NCBI GenBank assembly: GCA_017452475.1
Contig: JAFTMJ010000083.1
Span: forward strand, 1 to 47,126
Length of the DNA: 47,126 bases
Reading direction: 5' to 3'
Origin: Clostridia bacterium
GTDB taxonomy: Bacteria > Bacillota > Clostridia > Oscillospirales > CAG-272
In this document: positions 5,587 through 12,293 of the stretch, piece after piece
Numbering within the stretch: position 1 is the stretch's first letter
Layout: every line of letters starts with the position of its first letter
Made by a program: the position numbers and the translations under genes
The notes under the pieces: model-generated
Databases searched by the model: none
What the model saw: only the letters and a program-made list of their open reading frames with translations
What the model was told of the DNA's origin: nothing

Positions 5587-6612
5587 ATGAAATTTAAAAA
5601 AACATTACTAATATTGACCATAGTTTGCATTGTTATTTGTACTCTGACGGTAAGCGTGTCGGCAGCTGACATTTCTACCAAGCCTTCTTATTCATCCAAA
5701 GTTCCGGGCACAATGAAACTACAAACTTTAAACAGTTATATTTATTGTGAATTATATTCTGATGACAGCGGTATTGAATTTTATATATTTTACCTTGATG
5801 TTTACACTCTTCTTAATAGTACAAATATTAAAAACTATTCATCAAGCTCAGGGGTGAATGCTTGTCAATATCTTGGCTTATATTCCGGCTCAATCGGTAA
5901 CTTATATACAACTTTAATTAATTCAACAAATCAATATAGCAATATAGCTGCTTTATACGCAAGCATTAATTCGATAGGCAATTTAATTTCTTCGTATAAA
6001 ACATCTGAGGAAGCCGCATATAACGACGGTATAAATTCAACAGTTACATATATGAGAGATTGGTTTAGTACCAAATATCCGGATATTGAGTATTCTACCT
6101 CAAGCGGCGATGCAGCAAGTGCGTTTGTCTCCGAATACTATAACAACATTGAGGTTGGTCTTGTGCAGCATGTAGAGGAGCTTGGCAAGGCTGCGGGTTA
6201 TGCAGAAGGAGAAGCTGCAGGCTATGCAGAAGGAGAAGCTGCAGGTTACGCTGATGGAGAAGCTGCGGGCTACGCTGAAGGTGTGGAATTTGGACGTGTG
6301 TCCGGCTATGATGTTGGCAAAGCTGATGGCTATGCGGAAGGAAATGCTGCAGGTTATGCTGAAGGAGAAGTTGCAGGTTATGCTGAAGGAAAAAAAGATG
6401 GATATAATGATGGCTATGCTGCAGGCGAAACAGCAGGACTTGACACAAATGAAGTAGCAAAGAACGGAATACTTTCCATCATATCTGCTCCATTTTACTT
6501 TATGTCAAATGTATTTAACTTCGACATTATGGGTATCAACGTATATTCCATTATATCCTTGTTCATCACTCTGGCAGTTGTTGCCTTCTTCTTTAAGAAG
6601 CTGAAGGGATAG
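5587..6612 (+). CDS. pIII-like adsorption protein with glycine-tyrosine repeat linker
   Basis: 341 residues with the plan of a filamentous-phage adsorption protein. It has a signal peptide (1-26, cleavage after VSA), an exported N-terminal domain (27-200), a repetitive linker (about 202-284) built on the octapeptide AAGYAEGE with variants, and a single C-terminal transmembrane helix (about 318-337) ending in KKLKG. In Ff pIII the receptor-binding domains are joined by glycine-rich linkers to a membrane anchor, matching this order. The N-terminal domain has no similarity I recognise and would determine host range. Preceded by AGGAGG at six-base spacing. Confidence 0.75.
   Translation: MKFKKTLLILTIVCIVICTLTVSVSAADISTKPSYSSKVPGTMKLQTLNSYIYCELYSDDSGIEFYIFYLDVYTLLNSTNIKNYSSSSGVNACQYLGLYSGSIGNLYTTLINSTNQYSNIAALYASINSIGNLISSYKTSEEAAYNDGINSTVTYMRDWFSTKYPDIEYSTSSGDAASAFVSEYYNNIEVGLVQHVEELGKAAGYAEGEAAGYAEGEAAGYADGEAAGYAEGVEFGRVSGYDVGKADGYAEGNAAGYAEGEVAGYAEGKKDGYNDGYAAGETAGLDTNEVAKNGILSIISAPFYFMSNVFNFDIMGINVYSIISLFITLAVVAFFFKKLKG
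6190..6438 (+). repeat. 24-bp tandem repeats encoding AAGYAEGE units
   Basis: About ten degenerate 24-bp units in frame within the adsorption gene. The first three are nearly identical in DNA, so repeat number could change by slippage and vary linker length between phage isolates. Confidence 0.8.
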
Positions 6613-6620
6613 GTGATTAA

Positions 6621-6866
6621 ATGATAAATTTTGTTAATACAATTCTCTCTTACCTCTTCGGCGCCGATATCTGTCTTCTCACATTTGGAGAGATAACTAC
6701 TCATTTGGCTACTGCGAGCTCGTGGATTGTTATCCTTGACCCAACATTCCTTATCAGCTTCGTTGTGTATTTCTTTAGCTTTTTCGCTACATGGCAGCTG
6801 TTCTGCGTATTCCCATTCCGTGTATTTAAACGCATGATAAAATTCCCATCAGGTAAACCGCAATGA
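6621..6866 (+). CDS. Small phage membrane protein (pVI-like)
   Basis: 81 residues with hydrophobic stretches near 3-23 and a strong helix at about 41-66 (FLISFVVYFFSFFATWQLF), ending in a basic tail. Position directly after the pIII-like gene and before the assembly ATPase is that of gene VI in Ff phages, whose product caps the virion with pIII. It overlaps the next gene by four bases (ATGA). Confidence 0.55.
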   Translation: MINFVNTILSYLFGADICLLTFGEITTHLATASSWIVILDPTFLISFVVYFFSFFATWQLFCVFPFRVFKRMIKFPSGKPQ

Positions 6867-7474
6867 AAAAAGCAATATTAATAGTAGTTATCGTATTTAT
6901 TGTTGTTGCCACACTGTTTGTAGTCCTGAACTATGATGATTATATAATTAAGAGCTTTGGGACTTCGATGATCCCTGTAGAACTTGTTGGCACCTGGAAT
7001 GATAGCCTGCAGCTTTACGTATCTCCTTCAGGTGATACAGCATATGCAAAGTGTACACACACTTCAAATGAGGACTGCCAGGATTACCCCCCAAAGTACA
7101 GCAATGCGTACCATCGTTATGACCCATACGGTCCTAACGGCGAATTTGTTTTAGATGTTAACCGGGAATTCTTTTACTTTTACGAACAAGATGGCTGTAT
7201 ATATTTAGACTCAGTTCGGATGTATGACCGCTTGTACATGATGTCAACACGTTGGCAGCTTCATGACATGTTTGGTGCACCTGAATTCCCCTCAGTGCCT
7301 GAATTTAGCGATTATGTTGGCGGCAACGAGGATATCTTAACGGAAATAGTAGATTTTTTCCGTTGGCTCGGTGATTGCTTTATGTTCTTTTTCGACGCTA
7401 TCGCATTTATTTTCGAAACTATTGCGTACTATTTTGAATTCATTACTATCTTTTTTGAGGAGCTGCTGCTATGA
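6863..7474 (+). CDS. Phage membrane protein of unknown function
   Basis: 203 residues. An N-terminal hydrophobic helix (4-23) acts as a signal anchor. It is followed by an exported domain with two cysteines at about 71 and 79 and many aromatic residues, then a very aromatic hydrophobic C-terminal stretch (about 170-203). ATGA overlaps at both ends couple it to the pVI-like and Zot genes, implying a role in assembly or in the virion tip. It occupies the place of the periplasmic assembly partner (pXI/pIV) that a Gram-positive phage would not need in its usual form. I do not recognise a family. Confidence 0.65.
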   Translation: MKKAILIVVIVFIVVATLFVVLNYDDYIIKSFGTSMIPVELVGTWNDSLQLYVSPSGDTAYAKCTHTSNEDCQDYPPKYSNAYHRYDPYGPNGEFVLDVNREFFYFYEQDGCIYLDSVRMYDRLYMMSTRWQLHDMFGAPEFPSVPEFSDYVGGNEDILTEIVDFFRWLGDCFMFFFDAIAFIFETIAYYFEFITIFFEELLL

Positions 7475-8337
7475 TATTTTGGATCGCATTAACCGTTATT
7501 ATACTTTTCTTTATATTCGTAAAACCGTACATAATCCATTATGATACAGTTATCCTTTTCACAGGCGGTCTTGGCTCGGGTAAATCCTTAGTAAGCTCAA
7601 GTATAGCTCTTAAGCTGCTTAAGAAAAATCGCTTTAAGGTTTGGTGGTATAACATTAAGCCCTGGCATCGTAAAAAAAAGCCAAAGCCCTTACTTTACAG
7701 TTCAATTCCTTTTCGTATCTCAAGGAAGGAGTGGGCGACGCAGCTCACGGCCTCACACATGCTGATGACAGCACAAATATCCCCCATGTCAGTTGTGTTC
7801 GTGGATGAAATAAGCTTGTTCTTGGATCAAATGACCATCAAGTTCCCGGCTTCTGATAACGTGGAGGAGTTTGCAACACTTTTCCGTCACTATACCAAAG
7901 GCGGTTACCTGGTAATGAACACCCAGAACAGCAACAAGGTAAACTTTCACTTCAGATATTGTGTGAACGAAGCTCTGAACCTTATGCACTTTAAAAAGTG
8001 GCTACCGTTCTTGCCCCTGTTCTACACCGTACGTGTCAGAAACATATCCTTAGCTGATGACATCAAAACAATTGAGCATGATAACAAAGAGGATAACATG
8101 AGGCTGCTTTTTGGTTTTATGCCGTTGTTCAGACGTCATTATGACACCTACTGCTTCAGCGACAGATACCGCACGGTACCTGCCAGGCGTGAAAAAATAT
8201 ACAGCAAGCTTAAGACGTGCAAGCTGTTGAAATGCCCAAATACAAAGGTGACCCCCTGTACAACCTCCGTTGATCCGGAGGAAGCCAAAGCCTTGGAAGC
8301 TGTTTCATCAGCTAAGAACGGTGGCGGTAAAACATAG
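7471..8337 (+). CDS. zot: Zot/pI-type phage assembly ATPase
   Basis: 288 residues of the zonular occludens toxin / inovirus pI family, the ATPase that drives virion extrusion through the membrane. Walker A is GGLGSGKS (32-39) and Walker B VVFVDE (108-113), followed by the conserved aromatic/acidic segment. Unlike Ff pI, whose transmembrane helix is C-terminal to the ATPase domain, the only clear helix here is at residues 2-18, so the ATPase would be tethered by its N-terminus. ATGA overlap with the preceding gene. Despite the family name there is no basis for calling it a toxin. Confidence 0.9.
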   Translation: MIFWIALTVIILFFIFVKPYIIHYDTVILFTGGLGSGKSLVSSSIALKLLKKNRFKVWWYNIKPWHRKKKPKPLLYSSIPFRISRKEWATQLTASHMLMTAQISPMSVVFVDEISLFLDQMTIKFPASDNVEEFATLFRHYTKGGYLVMNTQNSNKVNFHFRYCVNEALNLMHFKKWLPFLPLFYTVRVRNISLADDIKTIEHDNKEDNMRLLFGFMPLFRRHYDTYCFSDRYRTVPARREKIYSKLKTCKLLKCPNTKVTPCTTSVDPEEAKALEAVSSAKNGGGKT

Positions 8338-8394
8338 GTGGGTGGCGGGTTTTCCCGCCCCCACCAGTCGCACACGCACGTACGTGCGCGTGCG
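8337..8394. other. Two GC-rich hairpins upstream of rep (candidate replication origin or packaging signal)
   Basis: Hairpin 1 (8337-8365) is a 12-bp GC stem with a TTTT loop and one bulge. Hairpin 2 (8369-8394) is a 26-nt near-perfect palindrome centred on ACGTACGT with one mismatched pair. They fill the gap between the Zot gene and rep and are far more GC-rich than the surroundings. No T-run follows, so they do not look like ordinary terminators. In HUH replicons the nick site often lies in such a hairpin next to rep; in inoviruses packaging hairpins look alike. Confidence 0.5.
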
Positions 8395-8444
8395 TACTTG
8401 AATAAGACCACAAAAAGTCATTTTTTATAGGTGGATAAAGTCAT

Positions 8445-9380
8445 ATGCAAAAAACAGTTTTAATTAATTCCAATAATGAGATTTATATTGGTAAACAAAA
8501 ATACACAGTTGATAATTTTGACCTCGAATTCAGCGTTCTTTGCGGGGATAAGTATAACCTCAAGGTTAAGCGTTACCCTGGAGGAAAGTATAAAAAGACC
8601 TATTGCAACCTTAAGAGCTTTAAGGTACCATTCCCTCATGCTCCACTTTACAGGCAAGTTAACTATGCACAGTTTCTCCCGGAGAAGGAGCGTGAAAAAT
8701 ACCTCAAGGAAAAGGAGAAGGAAGCTTGTAGGCGTTCCATTGAAGCGGTTAAAGATATATCCCGGCTCAATCCGGATTTGCTTACATTCGTAACATTCAC
8801 TATTGACCCAAAGACACTTGACAGCTCGTCACCGTCCGAGGTTTACACCAAGCTTAAGAACTTCTTAAGCAATTCAGTACAAAATAAGGGGCTTAAATAT
8901 GTATTCACCTCTGAGTATCACAAGAAGGATGCAAAGATACACTTTCACGGATTAGTTAACGACAAGCTCACGCTTGTTGACAGTGGTACATTCAAGGTCA
9001 AGGGTTTTAAGAAGCCAATGCGCTTAGCAAAAATCATACGTAAAGGCTTAGAAGCTCAAATTGAGTGCAAAGTCTACAATGTCAAAGAGTGGAAGCTCGG
9101 CTTTAGTACAGCAATTAAGCTTGAGGATAACGACAAAGCGGTTAACTATGTTACAAAGTATCTTCTAAAAGAGCTTGAGGATATGGAAAAAAAGAGCTAT
9201 TACCCGGAGCGCCCGTTTGAACGTCGTTATTTCTCAAGCAAAAATATTAAACGCTATCCAGATATAGAGCTGCACTCTGTACCCTATGAGGAATATAGGC
9301 AGCTCAACGTCAAGGAATATGAGAATAGATACACTGATTATAAATATAAATACATAGATAATTTTACGGTGAAAAAATGA
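8445..9380 (+). CDS. HUH rolling-circle replication initiator (phage Rep)
   Basis: 311 residues. Motif 1 is FVTFTID (115-121), the HUH metal-binding motif is KIHFHGL (164-170, H166 and H168), and motif 3 is NYVTKYLLK (234-242) with candidate nicking tyrosines Y235 and Y239. It would nick the plus strand of the phage circle and initiate single-strand synthesis. An N-terminal 110-residue region with a highly charged EKEREKYLKEKEKEA helix precedes the catalytic domain. The gene follows the paired hairpins at 8337-8394 and overlaps the integrase by four bases. A truncated paralogue is encoded at 3665-4207. Confidence 0.88.
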   Translation: MQKTVLINSNNEIYIGKQKYTVDNFDLEFSVLCGDKYNLKVKRYPGGKYKKTYCNLKSFKVPFPHAPLYRQVNYAQFLPEKEREKYLKEKEKEACRRSIEAVKDISRLNPDLLTFVTFTIDPKTLDSSSPSEVYTKLKNFLSNSVQNKGLKYVFTSEYHKKDAKIHFHGLVNDKLTLVDSGTFKVKGFKKPMRLAKIIRKGLEAQIECKVYNVKEWKLGFSTAIKLEDNDKAVNYVTKYLLKELEDMEKKSYYPERPFERRYFSSKNIKRYPDIELHSVPYEEYRQLNVKEYENRYTDYKYKYIDNFTVKK

Positions 9381-10300
9381 AGACTGCAGATTATTTTACA
9401 GATTGGCAGCTTAGCAGGAAGCTTTACCTTAGGCAGTCAACCTATGAGGCTGAATATATATATTTTACCCGGCATATTGTACCTTACTTCGCTGCAGCTG
9501 CTCCGGAGCTTGAGAACATCACTCCGGCAATTGTCAATAATTATGTAAAGCTCAAGCTTAAGACACATTCGCATGCTACTGCTAAAAAGCACCTTCATCT
9601 AATTAAGCAATCACTCAATGAAGCTGTTCTTCTTGGGTATCTCAAATATAACCCTGCATCACCAATTCGCTTGCCCAGAGCGCAGAAAACAGTGTCCGCA
9701 CGGTACGTCTTTCTTACAGCTCAAGAAGCTCAGCATGTTCTGGATGCTTTATCGGATACAGATATTTATCTCCCGGTAGCTTTAGCTTTATATTATGGAT
9801 TGCGACGGTCAGAGGTTCTCGGTCTTAAGTGGAGTGCAATTGATTTCAAAAGAAACACTCTAACTGTGCAACACACAGTAGTTAAAAATTTGACTATATA
9901 CGCTTCAGATAAAACAAAGACAGAAACGAGCTGCAGAACCTTTCAAATTCTCCCTGAGCTTCTCCCTTTTCTTTACAGTTTGAAATTCACAAGCTCGCTG
10001 ATGAGCGACTATTTATTCTGCAGAGCTGATGGAACTGTCATGCGCCCGGACACACTTACACGCAGCTTTCAAAGAGAATTAAAAAAGCACAATCTCCCGG
10101 CAATGCGTTTCCACGACCTCAGGCACAGTACAGCAAGTATTCTGTTTGACCGTGGCTGGAGCTTGGAGGATGTCAAGAGCTGGCTCGGTCACTCAGATAT
10201 AGAAACGACCTCAAATATTTACCTGCACTATGGTAGAACGCGCAAAATTTTGCTTGCAAAAGATATAGAGGGAATGTTCAAGCTTAAATCGAAAAACTAA
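9377..10300 (+). CDS. int: Tyrosine integrase of the inoprophage
   Basis: 307 residues. An N-terminal SAM-like core-binding domain (about 1-95) is followed by the catalytic domain with R143 in GLRRSEV, a lysine near 179-181, HDLRH (246-250), GHS (271-273) and the nucleophile Y282 in IYLH. Many inoviruses use host XerCD instead of their own integrase; this one carries its own enzyme and targets the anticodon-to-3' end of tRNA-Pro, whose intact copy begins 47 bp further on. Confidence 0.93.
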   Translation: MKTADYFTDWQLSRKLYLRQSTYEAEYIYFTRHIVPYFAAAAPELENITPAIVNNYVKLKLKTHSHATAKKHLHLIKQSLNEAVLLGYLKYNPASPIRLPRAQKTVSARYVFLTAQEAQHVLDALSDTDIYLPVALALYYGLRRSEVLGLKWSAIDFKRNTLTVQHTVVKNLTIYASDKTKTETSCRTFQILPELLPFLYSLKFTSSLMSDYLFCRADGTVMRPDTLTRSFQRELKKHNLPAMRFHDLRHSTASILFDRGWSLEDVKSWLGHSDIETTSNIYLHYGRTRKILLAKDIEGMFKLKSKN

Positions 10301-10305
10301 TAAAA

Positions 10306-10338
10306 GAGCCTGTAGAAGCTAAATCCACAGGCTTTTTT
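10306..10338 (+). terminator. Terminator after the integrase
   Basis: AGCCTGT / ACAGGCT stem with a 14-nt loop followed by TTTTTT. It ends the phage plus-strand operon just before attR and prevents read-through antisense to tRNA-Pro. Confidence 0.8.
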
Positions 10339-10343
10339 AAGTG

Positions 10344-10391
10344 TTTTGGTCTGAGTAGCGGGATTTGAACCCACGGCCTCTACCACCCCAA
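10344..10391 (-). repeat. attR core, within tRNA-Pro
   Basis: 48 bp identical to attL at 3397-3444. It spans the tRNA-Pro anticodon loop to its CCA end, so integration rebuilt a complete tRNA from phage-borne sequence. Confidence 0.9.
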
Positions 10392-10422
10392 GGTAGCGCG
10401 CTACCATCTGCGCTATACCCAG
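10347..10422 (-). tRNA. tRNA-Pro (anticodon GGG)
   Basis: 76 nt including an encoded CCA. All arms fold: acceptor CTGGGTA/TACTCAG (one G-U), D-stem GCGC, anticodon stem CTACC/GGTAG around loop TTGGGGT, T-stem GTGGG/CCCGC around TTCAAAT. Anticodon GGG with G37 gives proline. A promoter lies at 10440-10468. The prophage starts immediately at its 3' end, so its native terminator is now at 3363-3400 and transcripts would run into antisense phage DNA. Confidence 0.95.
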
Positions 10423-10439
10423 ATTTATTAACGTGTTGT

Positions 10440-10468
10440 ATTATAACACAAAAATTTAATTAAGTCAA
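10440..10468 (-). promoter_or_regulatory. SigA promoter of tRNA-Pro
   Basis: Minus strand TTGACT (10463-10468), 17-bp spacer, TATAAT (10440-10445), 17 bp before the mature tRNA 5' end. Confidence 0.85.
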
Positions 10469-10559
10469 TATTAAATTGCGGTTTTTTTGAATTCTTTTTA
10501 ATTTTTTGGACATTATAATAAGGAAATCTTCTGATTTCAATTTTTCTTTGGAGGGCATT

Positions 10560-10751
10560 ATGAATAAGAAGCCAAATCATTGTATTAAATGTACTGTTGT
10601 TTCCTGCGCTAACCACGCACAAAGCGAAAATTACTGTGTGCTTGATGAGGTTAAAATCGGCACACACGAGTGTAACCCAACCGTTTCTCAGTGTGTTGAC
10701 TGTGAATCCTTTGTTTTAGGTAATAACAGCTGCAAGAATAACTGTAAGTAA
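10560..10751 (+). CDS. DUF1540 cysteine-rich small protein
   Basis: 63 residues with eight cysteines arranged IKCTVVSC, YC, HEC, SQCVDC, SC and NC. It fits DUF1540, a family of small, possibly metal-binding proteins in Firmicutes, often present in duplicate and linked with sporulation. I start at 10560 because GGAGGG precedes this ATG; the frame remains open further upstream without a ribosome-binding site. Function unknown. Confidence 0.85.
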   Translation: MNKKPNHCIKCTVVSCANHAQSENYCVLDEVKIGTHECNPTVSQCVDCESFVLGNNSCKNNCK

Positions 10752-10757
10752 GCAACA

Positions 10758-10785
10758 AGCAGGGCTTTTATTGCCCTGCTTTTGT
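10758..10785. terminator. Bidirectional terminator between DUF1540 and yabQ
   Basis: GCAGGGC / GCCCTGC stem with T-runs on the plus side. The last codons of yabQ (minus strand) lie within one arm, so a single hairpin serves two convergent genes. Confidence 0.75.
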
Positions 10786-11229
10786 TTTCTTTTTTTGCTT
10801 TAGCTTTGAAAATACAAACAGTATCGCTTCTTTGAGCTTATACTTGATAAAACCAATGGGAAAAGAAATCAACCACAAAACCAACCTGCCTATAGATAAT
10901 CTAAATGCGGTAAACCCAAGCATTGCGCCAAGAATTATATACCAACGAATTATACCGTTATTTACACCGTACATAAATATTGCGCAAACAGGCGTAATTA
11001 ATATAAAGTATAGTACATCCCAAATGGCTAACAGAATTTTTTCTTTCCTATTCCTTTTTTGAATTATGTGTTCGATATATATGTTTTTGTGCTTAAACTC
11101 GCCGCTAACACGATTGAAGCCAAGAAGCAGTCCAATTGCAGAATGCAAGCAGTAAATTAAACCTAAAAGTACCCCAAAAAGCAATGAATAGATTGTTACA
11201 ACAAACTGACTGTAAATTGAATTCCACAT
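10768..11229 (-). CDS. yabQ: YabQ-like spore cortex membrane protein
   Basis: 153 residues with an N-terminal helix pair (about 7-37), two central helices (about 68-110), another near 113-128 and a very basic tail. The size, helix pattern and its place directly after yabP identify YabQ, an outer-forespore membrane protein required for cortex assembly in Bacillus. DivIC, usually next in this cluster, is absent; the DUF1540 gene and tRNA-Pro follow instead. Confidence 0.8.
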   Translation of the reverse strand: MWNSIYSQFVVTIYSLLFGVLLGLIYCLHSAIGLLLGFNRVSGEFKHKNIYIEHIIQKRNRKEKILLAIWDVLYFILITPVCAIFMYGVNNGIIRWYIILGAMLGFTAFRLSIGRLVLWLISFPIGFIKYKLKEAILFVFSKLKQKKKTKAGQ

Positions 11230-11236
11230 TCTAAAA

Positions 11237-11521
11237 TTACTTAAAGAATTCCTTTATTGATTTTTTCTTTTTTTCACCCTTTTTTGCGTAGTAAAACATC
11301 CCGTTAATCGAACCATTTAAAACTAGCTCACCGTTTTCAGAATTAAACTTCTCTATTTTTAAGTTTTCTCCCTCAATGGAAACACCCGAATCCCCCGCTT
11401 GAACAACTATTTCCGCATCATCAAAGCTTGAAACATCCGATACCCCCGTCATCTCCATTCTTTTCCTTGACTTAATCAGTACATCGTGCTTTATCTCTCC
11501 GTTTGAATCGCTCATACACAA
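11237..11521 (-). CDS. yabP: YabP-like sporulation protein
   Basis: 94 residues, beta-rich, with the YabP pattern: a first R..M..TGV.DV.SFD segment (about 20-36), then strands ending in GSINGMFY. YabP/YqfC proteins act in the mother cell during sporulation; YabP works with YabQ. A terminator separates it from rqcP, so it is likely transcribed from its own, sporulation-specific promoter in the 48-bp gap. An AT-rich CATATTATA near 11541-11550 could be a SigE-type -10, but I would not insist on it. Confidence 0.82.
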   Translation of the reverse strand: MCMSDSNGEIKHDVLIKSRKRMEMTGVSDVSSFDDAEIVVQAGDSGVSIEGENLKIEKFNSENGELVLNGSINGMFYYAKKGEKKKKSIKEFFK

Positions 11522-11552
11522 TACTCCTTATAGTTTCTTGTATATAATATGA

Positions 11553-11581
11553 AAAAATGCCCGAATATATTACTCGGGCAA
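11553..11581 (-). terminator. Terminator between rqcP and yabP
   Basis: TGCCCGA / TCGGGCA stem followed on the minus strand by TTTTTT, overlapping the rqcP stop codon. It splits the constitutive hup-rqcP transcripts from the sporulation genes. Confidence 0.8.
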
Positions 11582-11815
11582 AACCTCATATAATTCACCT
11601 GCATCGTTTTTCCTAACGACCTCACGCACATCAAGAACTTTGATTTTAAGACGCCTTTCACCGAAGGTTATTTCAACAATATCCCCCTCCTTCACATCAT
11701 AGGATGCCTTAACTACCCTGCCGTTTACTGAAATGTGTGAAGCATCACAGGCATCGTTTGCAACTGTGCGGCGCTTTATAATTCTTGAAACCTTTAAAAA
11801 CTTATCTATCCTCAT
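11570..11815 (-). CDS. rqcP: RqcP (YabO), S4-domain ribosome quality-control factor
   Basis: 81 residues consisting of an S4 RNA-binding domain (MRIDKFLKVSRIIKRRT, then NGR..K.S..V..GD). In Firmicutes RqcP helps RqcH add alanine tails to nascent chains on stalled 50S subunits. It sits in the standard order hup-rqcP-yabP-yabQ. Confidence 0.9.
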   Translation of the reverse strand: MRIDKFLKVSRIIKRRTVANDACDASHISVNGRVVKASYDVKEGDIVEITFGERRLKIKVLDVREVVRKNDAGELYEVLPE

Positions 11816-11835
11816 ATAAATCTACCTTGATAAAA

Positions 11836-11864
11836 AGTAACCTGCGTATTTTTCAATACGCAGG
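11836..11864 (-). terminator. Hairpin after hup
   Basis: CCTGCGTATT / AATACGCAGG stem with a 4-nt loop and TTACTTTTT on the minus strand. A likely attenuator, giving much more HU than RqcP mRNA. Confidence 0.8.
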
Positions 11865-11875
11865 CCTTGAATAAT

Positions 11876-12151
11876 TTACGCGTTAACCTTATCCTTAAGT
11901 GTTTTTCCTGCAGAGAACTTAATCTGCTTGGAAGCAGCGATTTGGATTGTCTCGCCTGTAGCTGGGTTACGACCTGCCTTAGCAGCTCTACCCTTAACTT
12001 CAAATGTACCAAAGCCGATGAGCTGAACCTTGTCGCCATCAACGAGAGACTTCTCGATTGCGCAAAGAACTGCGTTAACTGCAGCCTCAGCATCCTTCTT
12101 CTTCAAATTAGCTTCATTTGCTACGATTTCAATTAAATCTGTCTTGTTCAT
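11876..12151 (-). CDS. hup: HU family DNA-binding protein
   Basis: 91 residues with the full HU fold: MNKTDLIE start, GFGTFEVK, and the DNA-intercalating arm [12 protein letters not shown] (about 61-72). A nucleoid-associated, abundant protein. It has its own promoter (12208-12236) and a ribosome-binding site GAGGAG. Confidence 0.97.
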   Translation of the reverse strand: MNKTDLIEIVANEANLKKKDAEAAVNAVLCAIEKSLVDGDKVQLIGFGTFEVKGRAAKAGRNPATGETIQIAASKQIKFSAGKTLKDKVNA

Positions 12152-12207
12152 TGGTTTTTTCTCCTCTTAACTTTTTTACCGAACAACTATCGGCTTTCTG
12201 TGATTTA

Positions 12208-12236
12208 ATTATATCACCCTTTTCCTTAGATTTCAA
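12208..12236 (-). promoter_or_regulatory. SigA promoter of hup
   Basis: Minus strand TTGAAA (12231-12236), 17-bp spacer, TATAAT (12208-12213), about 57 bp upstream of the start codon. Confidence 0.8.
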
Positions 12237-12293
12237 GGGCTTTGATAAATTTTTTACAAAAAAATTCAAAAATCTGTTCATTTTTTAGGTATT

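Larger units (their letters stand above)
3397..10391 (+). mobile_element. Inovirus (filamentous phage) prophage integrated in tRNA-Pro
   Basis: Bounded by a 48-bp direct repeat made of the tRNA-Pro 3' end; excision would give a circle of 6947 bp. Contents in order: non-coding stem-loop region, minus-strand Rep paralogue and repressor, operator/promoter region, then plus-strand small early proteins, a candidate coat protein, a terminator, a pIII-like adsorption protein, a pVI-like membrane protein, a bitopic membrane protein, a Zot-type assembly ATPase, an HUH replication initiator and a tyrosine integrase. Size, gene order, the Zot/pI ATPase and short transmembrane coat candidate are the diagnostic set of inoviruses. 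All genes are open, so the prophage may be active. A mobilisable plasmid is less likely because there is no relaxase or coupling protein but there are virion-like genes. Confidence 0.88.

Noticed and set aside
6190..6438. Tandem repeats as a possible CRISPR array
   Set aside because: The 24-bp units are in frame, contiguous, and encode a protein linker; there are no spacers.
7471..8337. Zonular occludens toxin activity
   Set aside because: The family name comes from one cholera-phage protein; here there is only the assembly ATPase core and no toxin peptide region.
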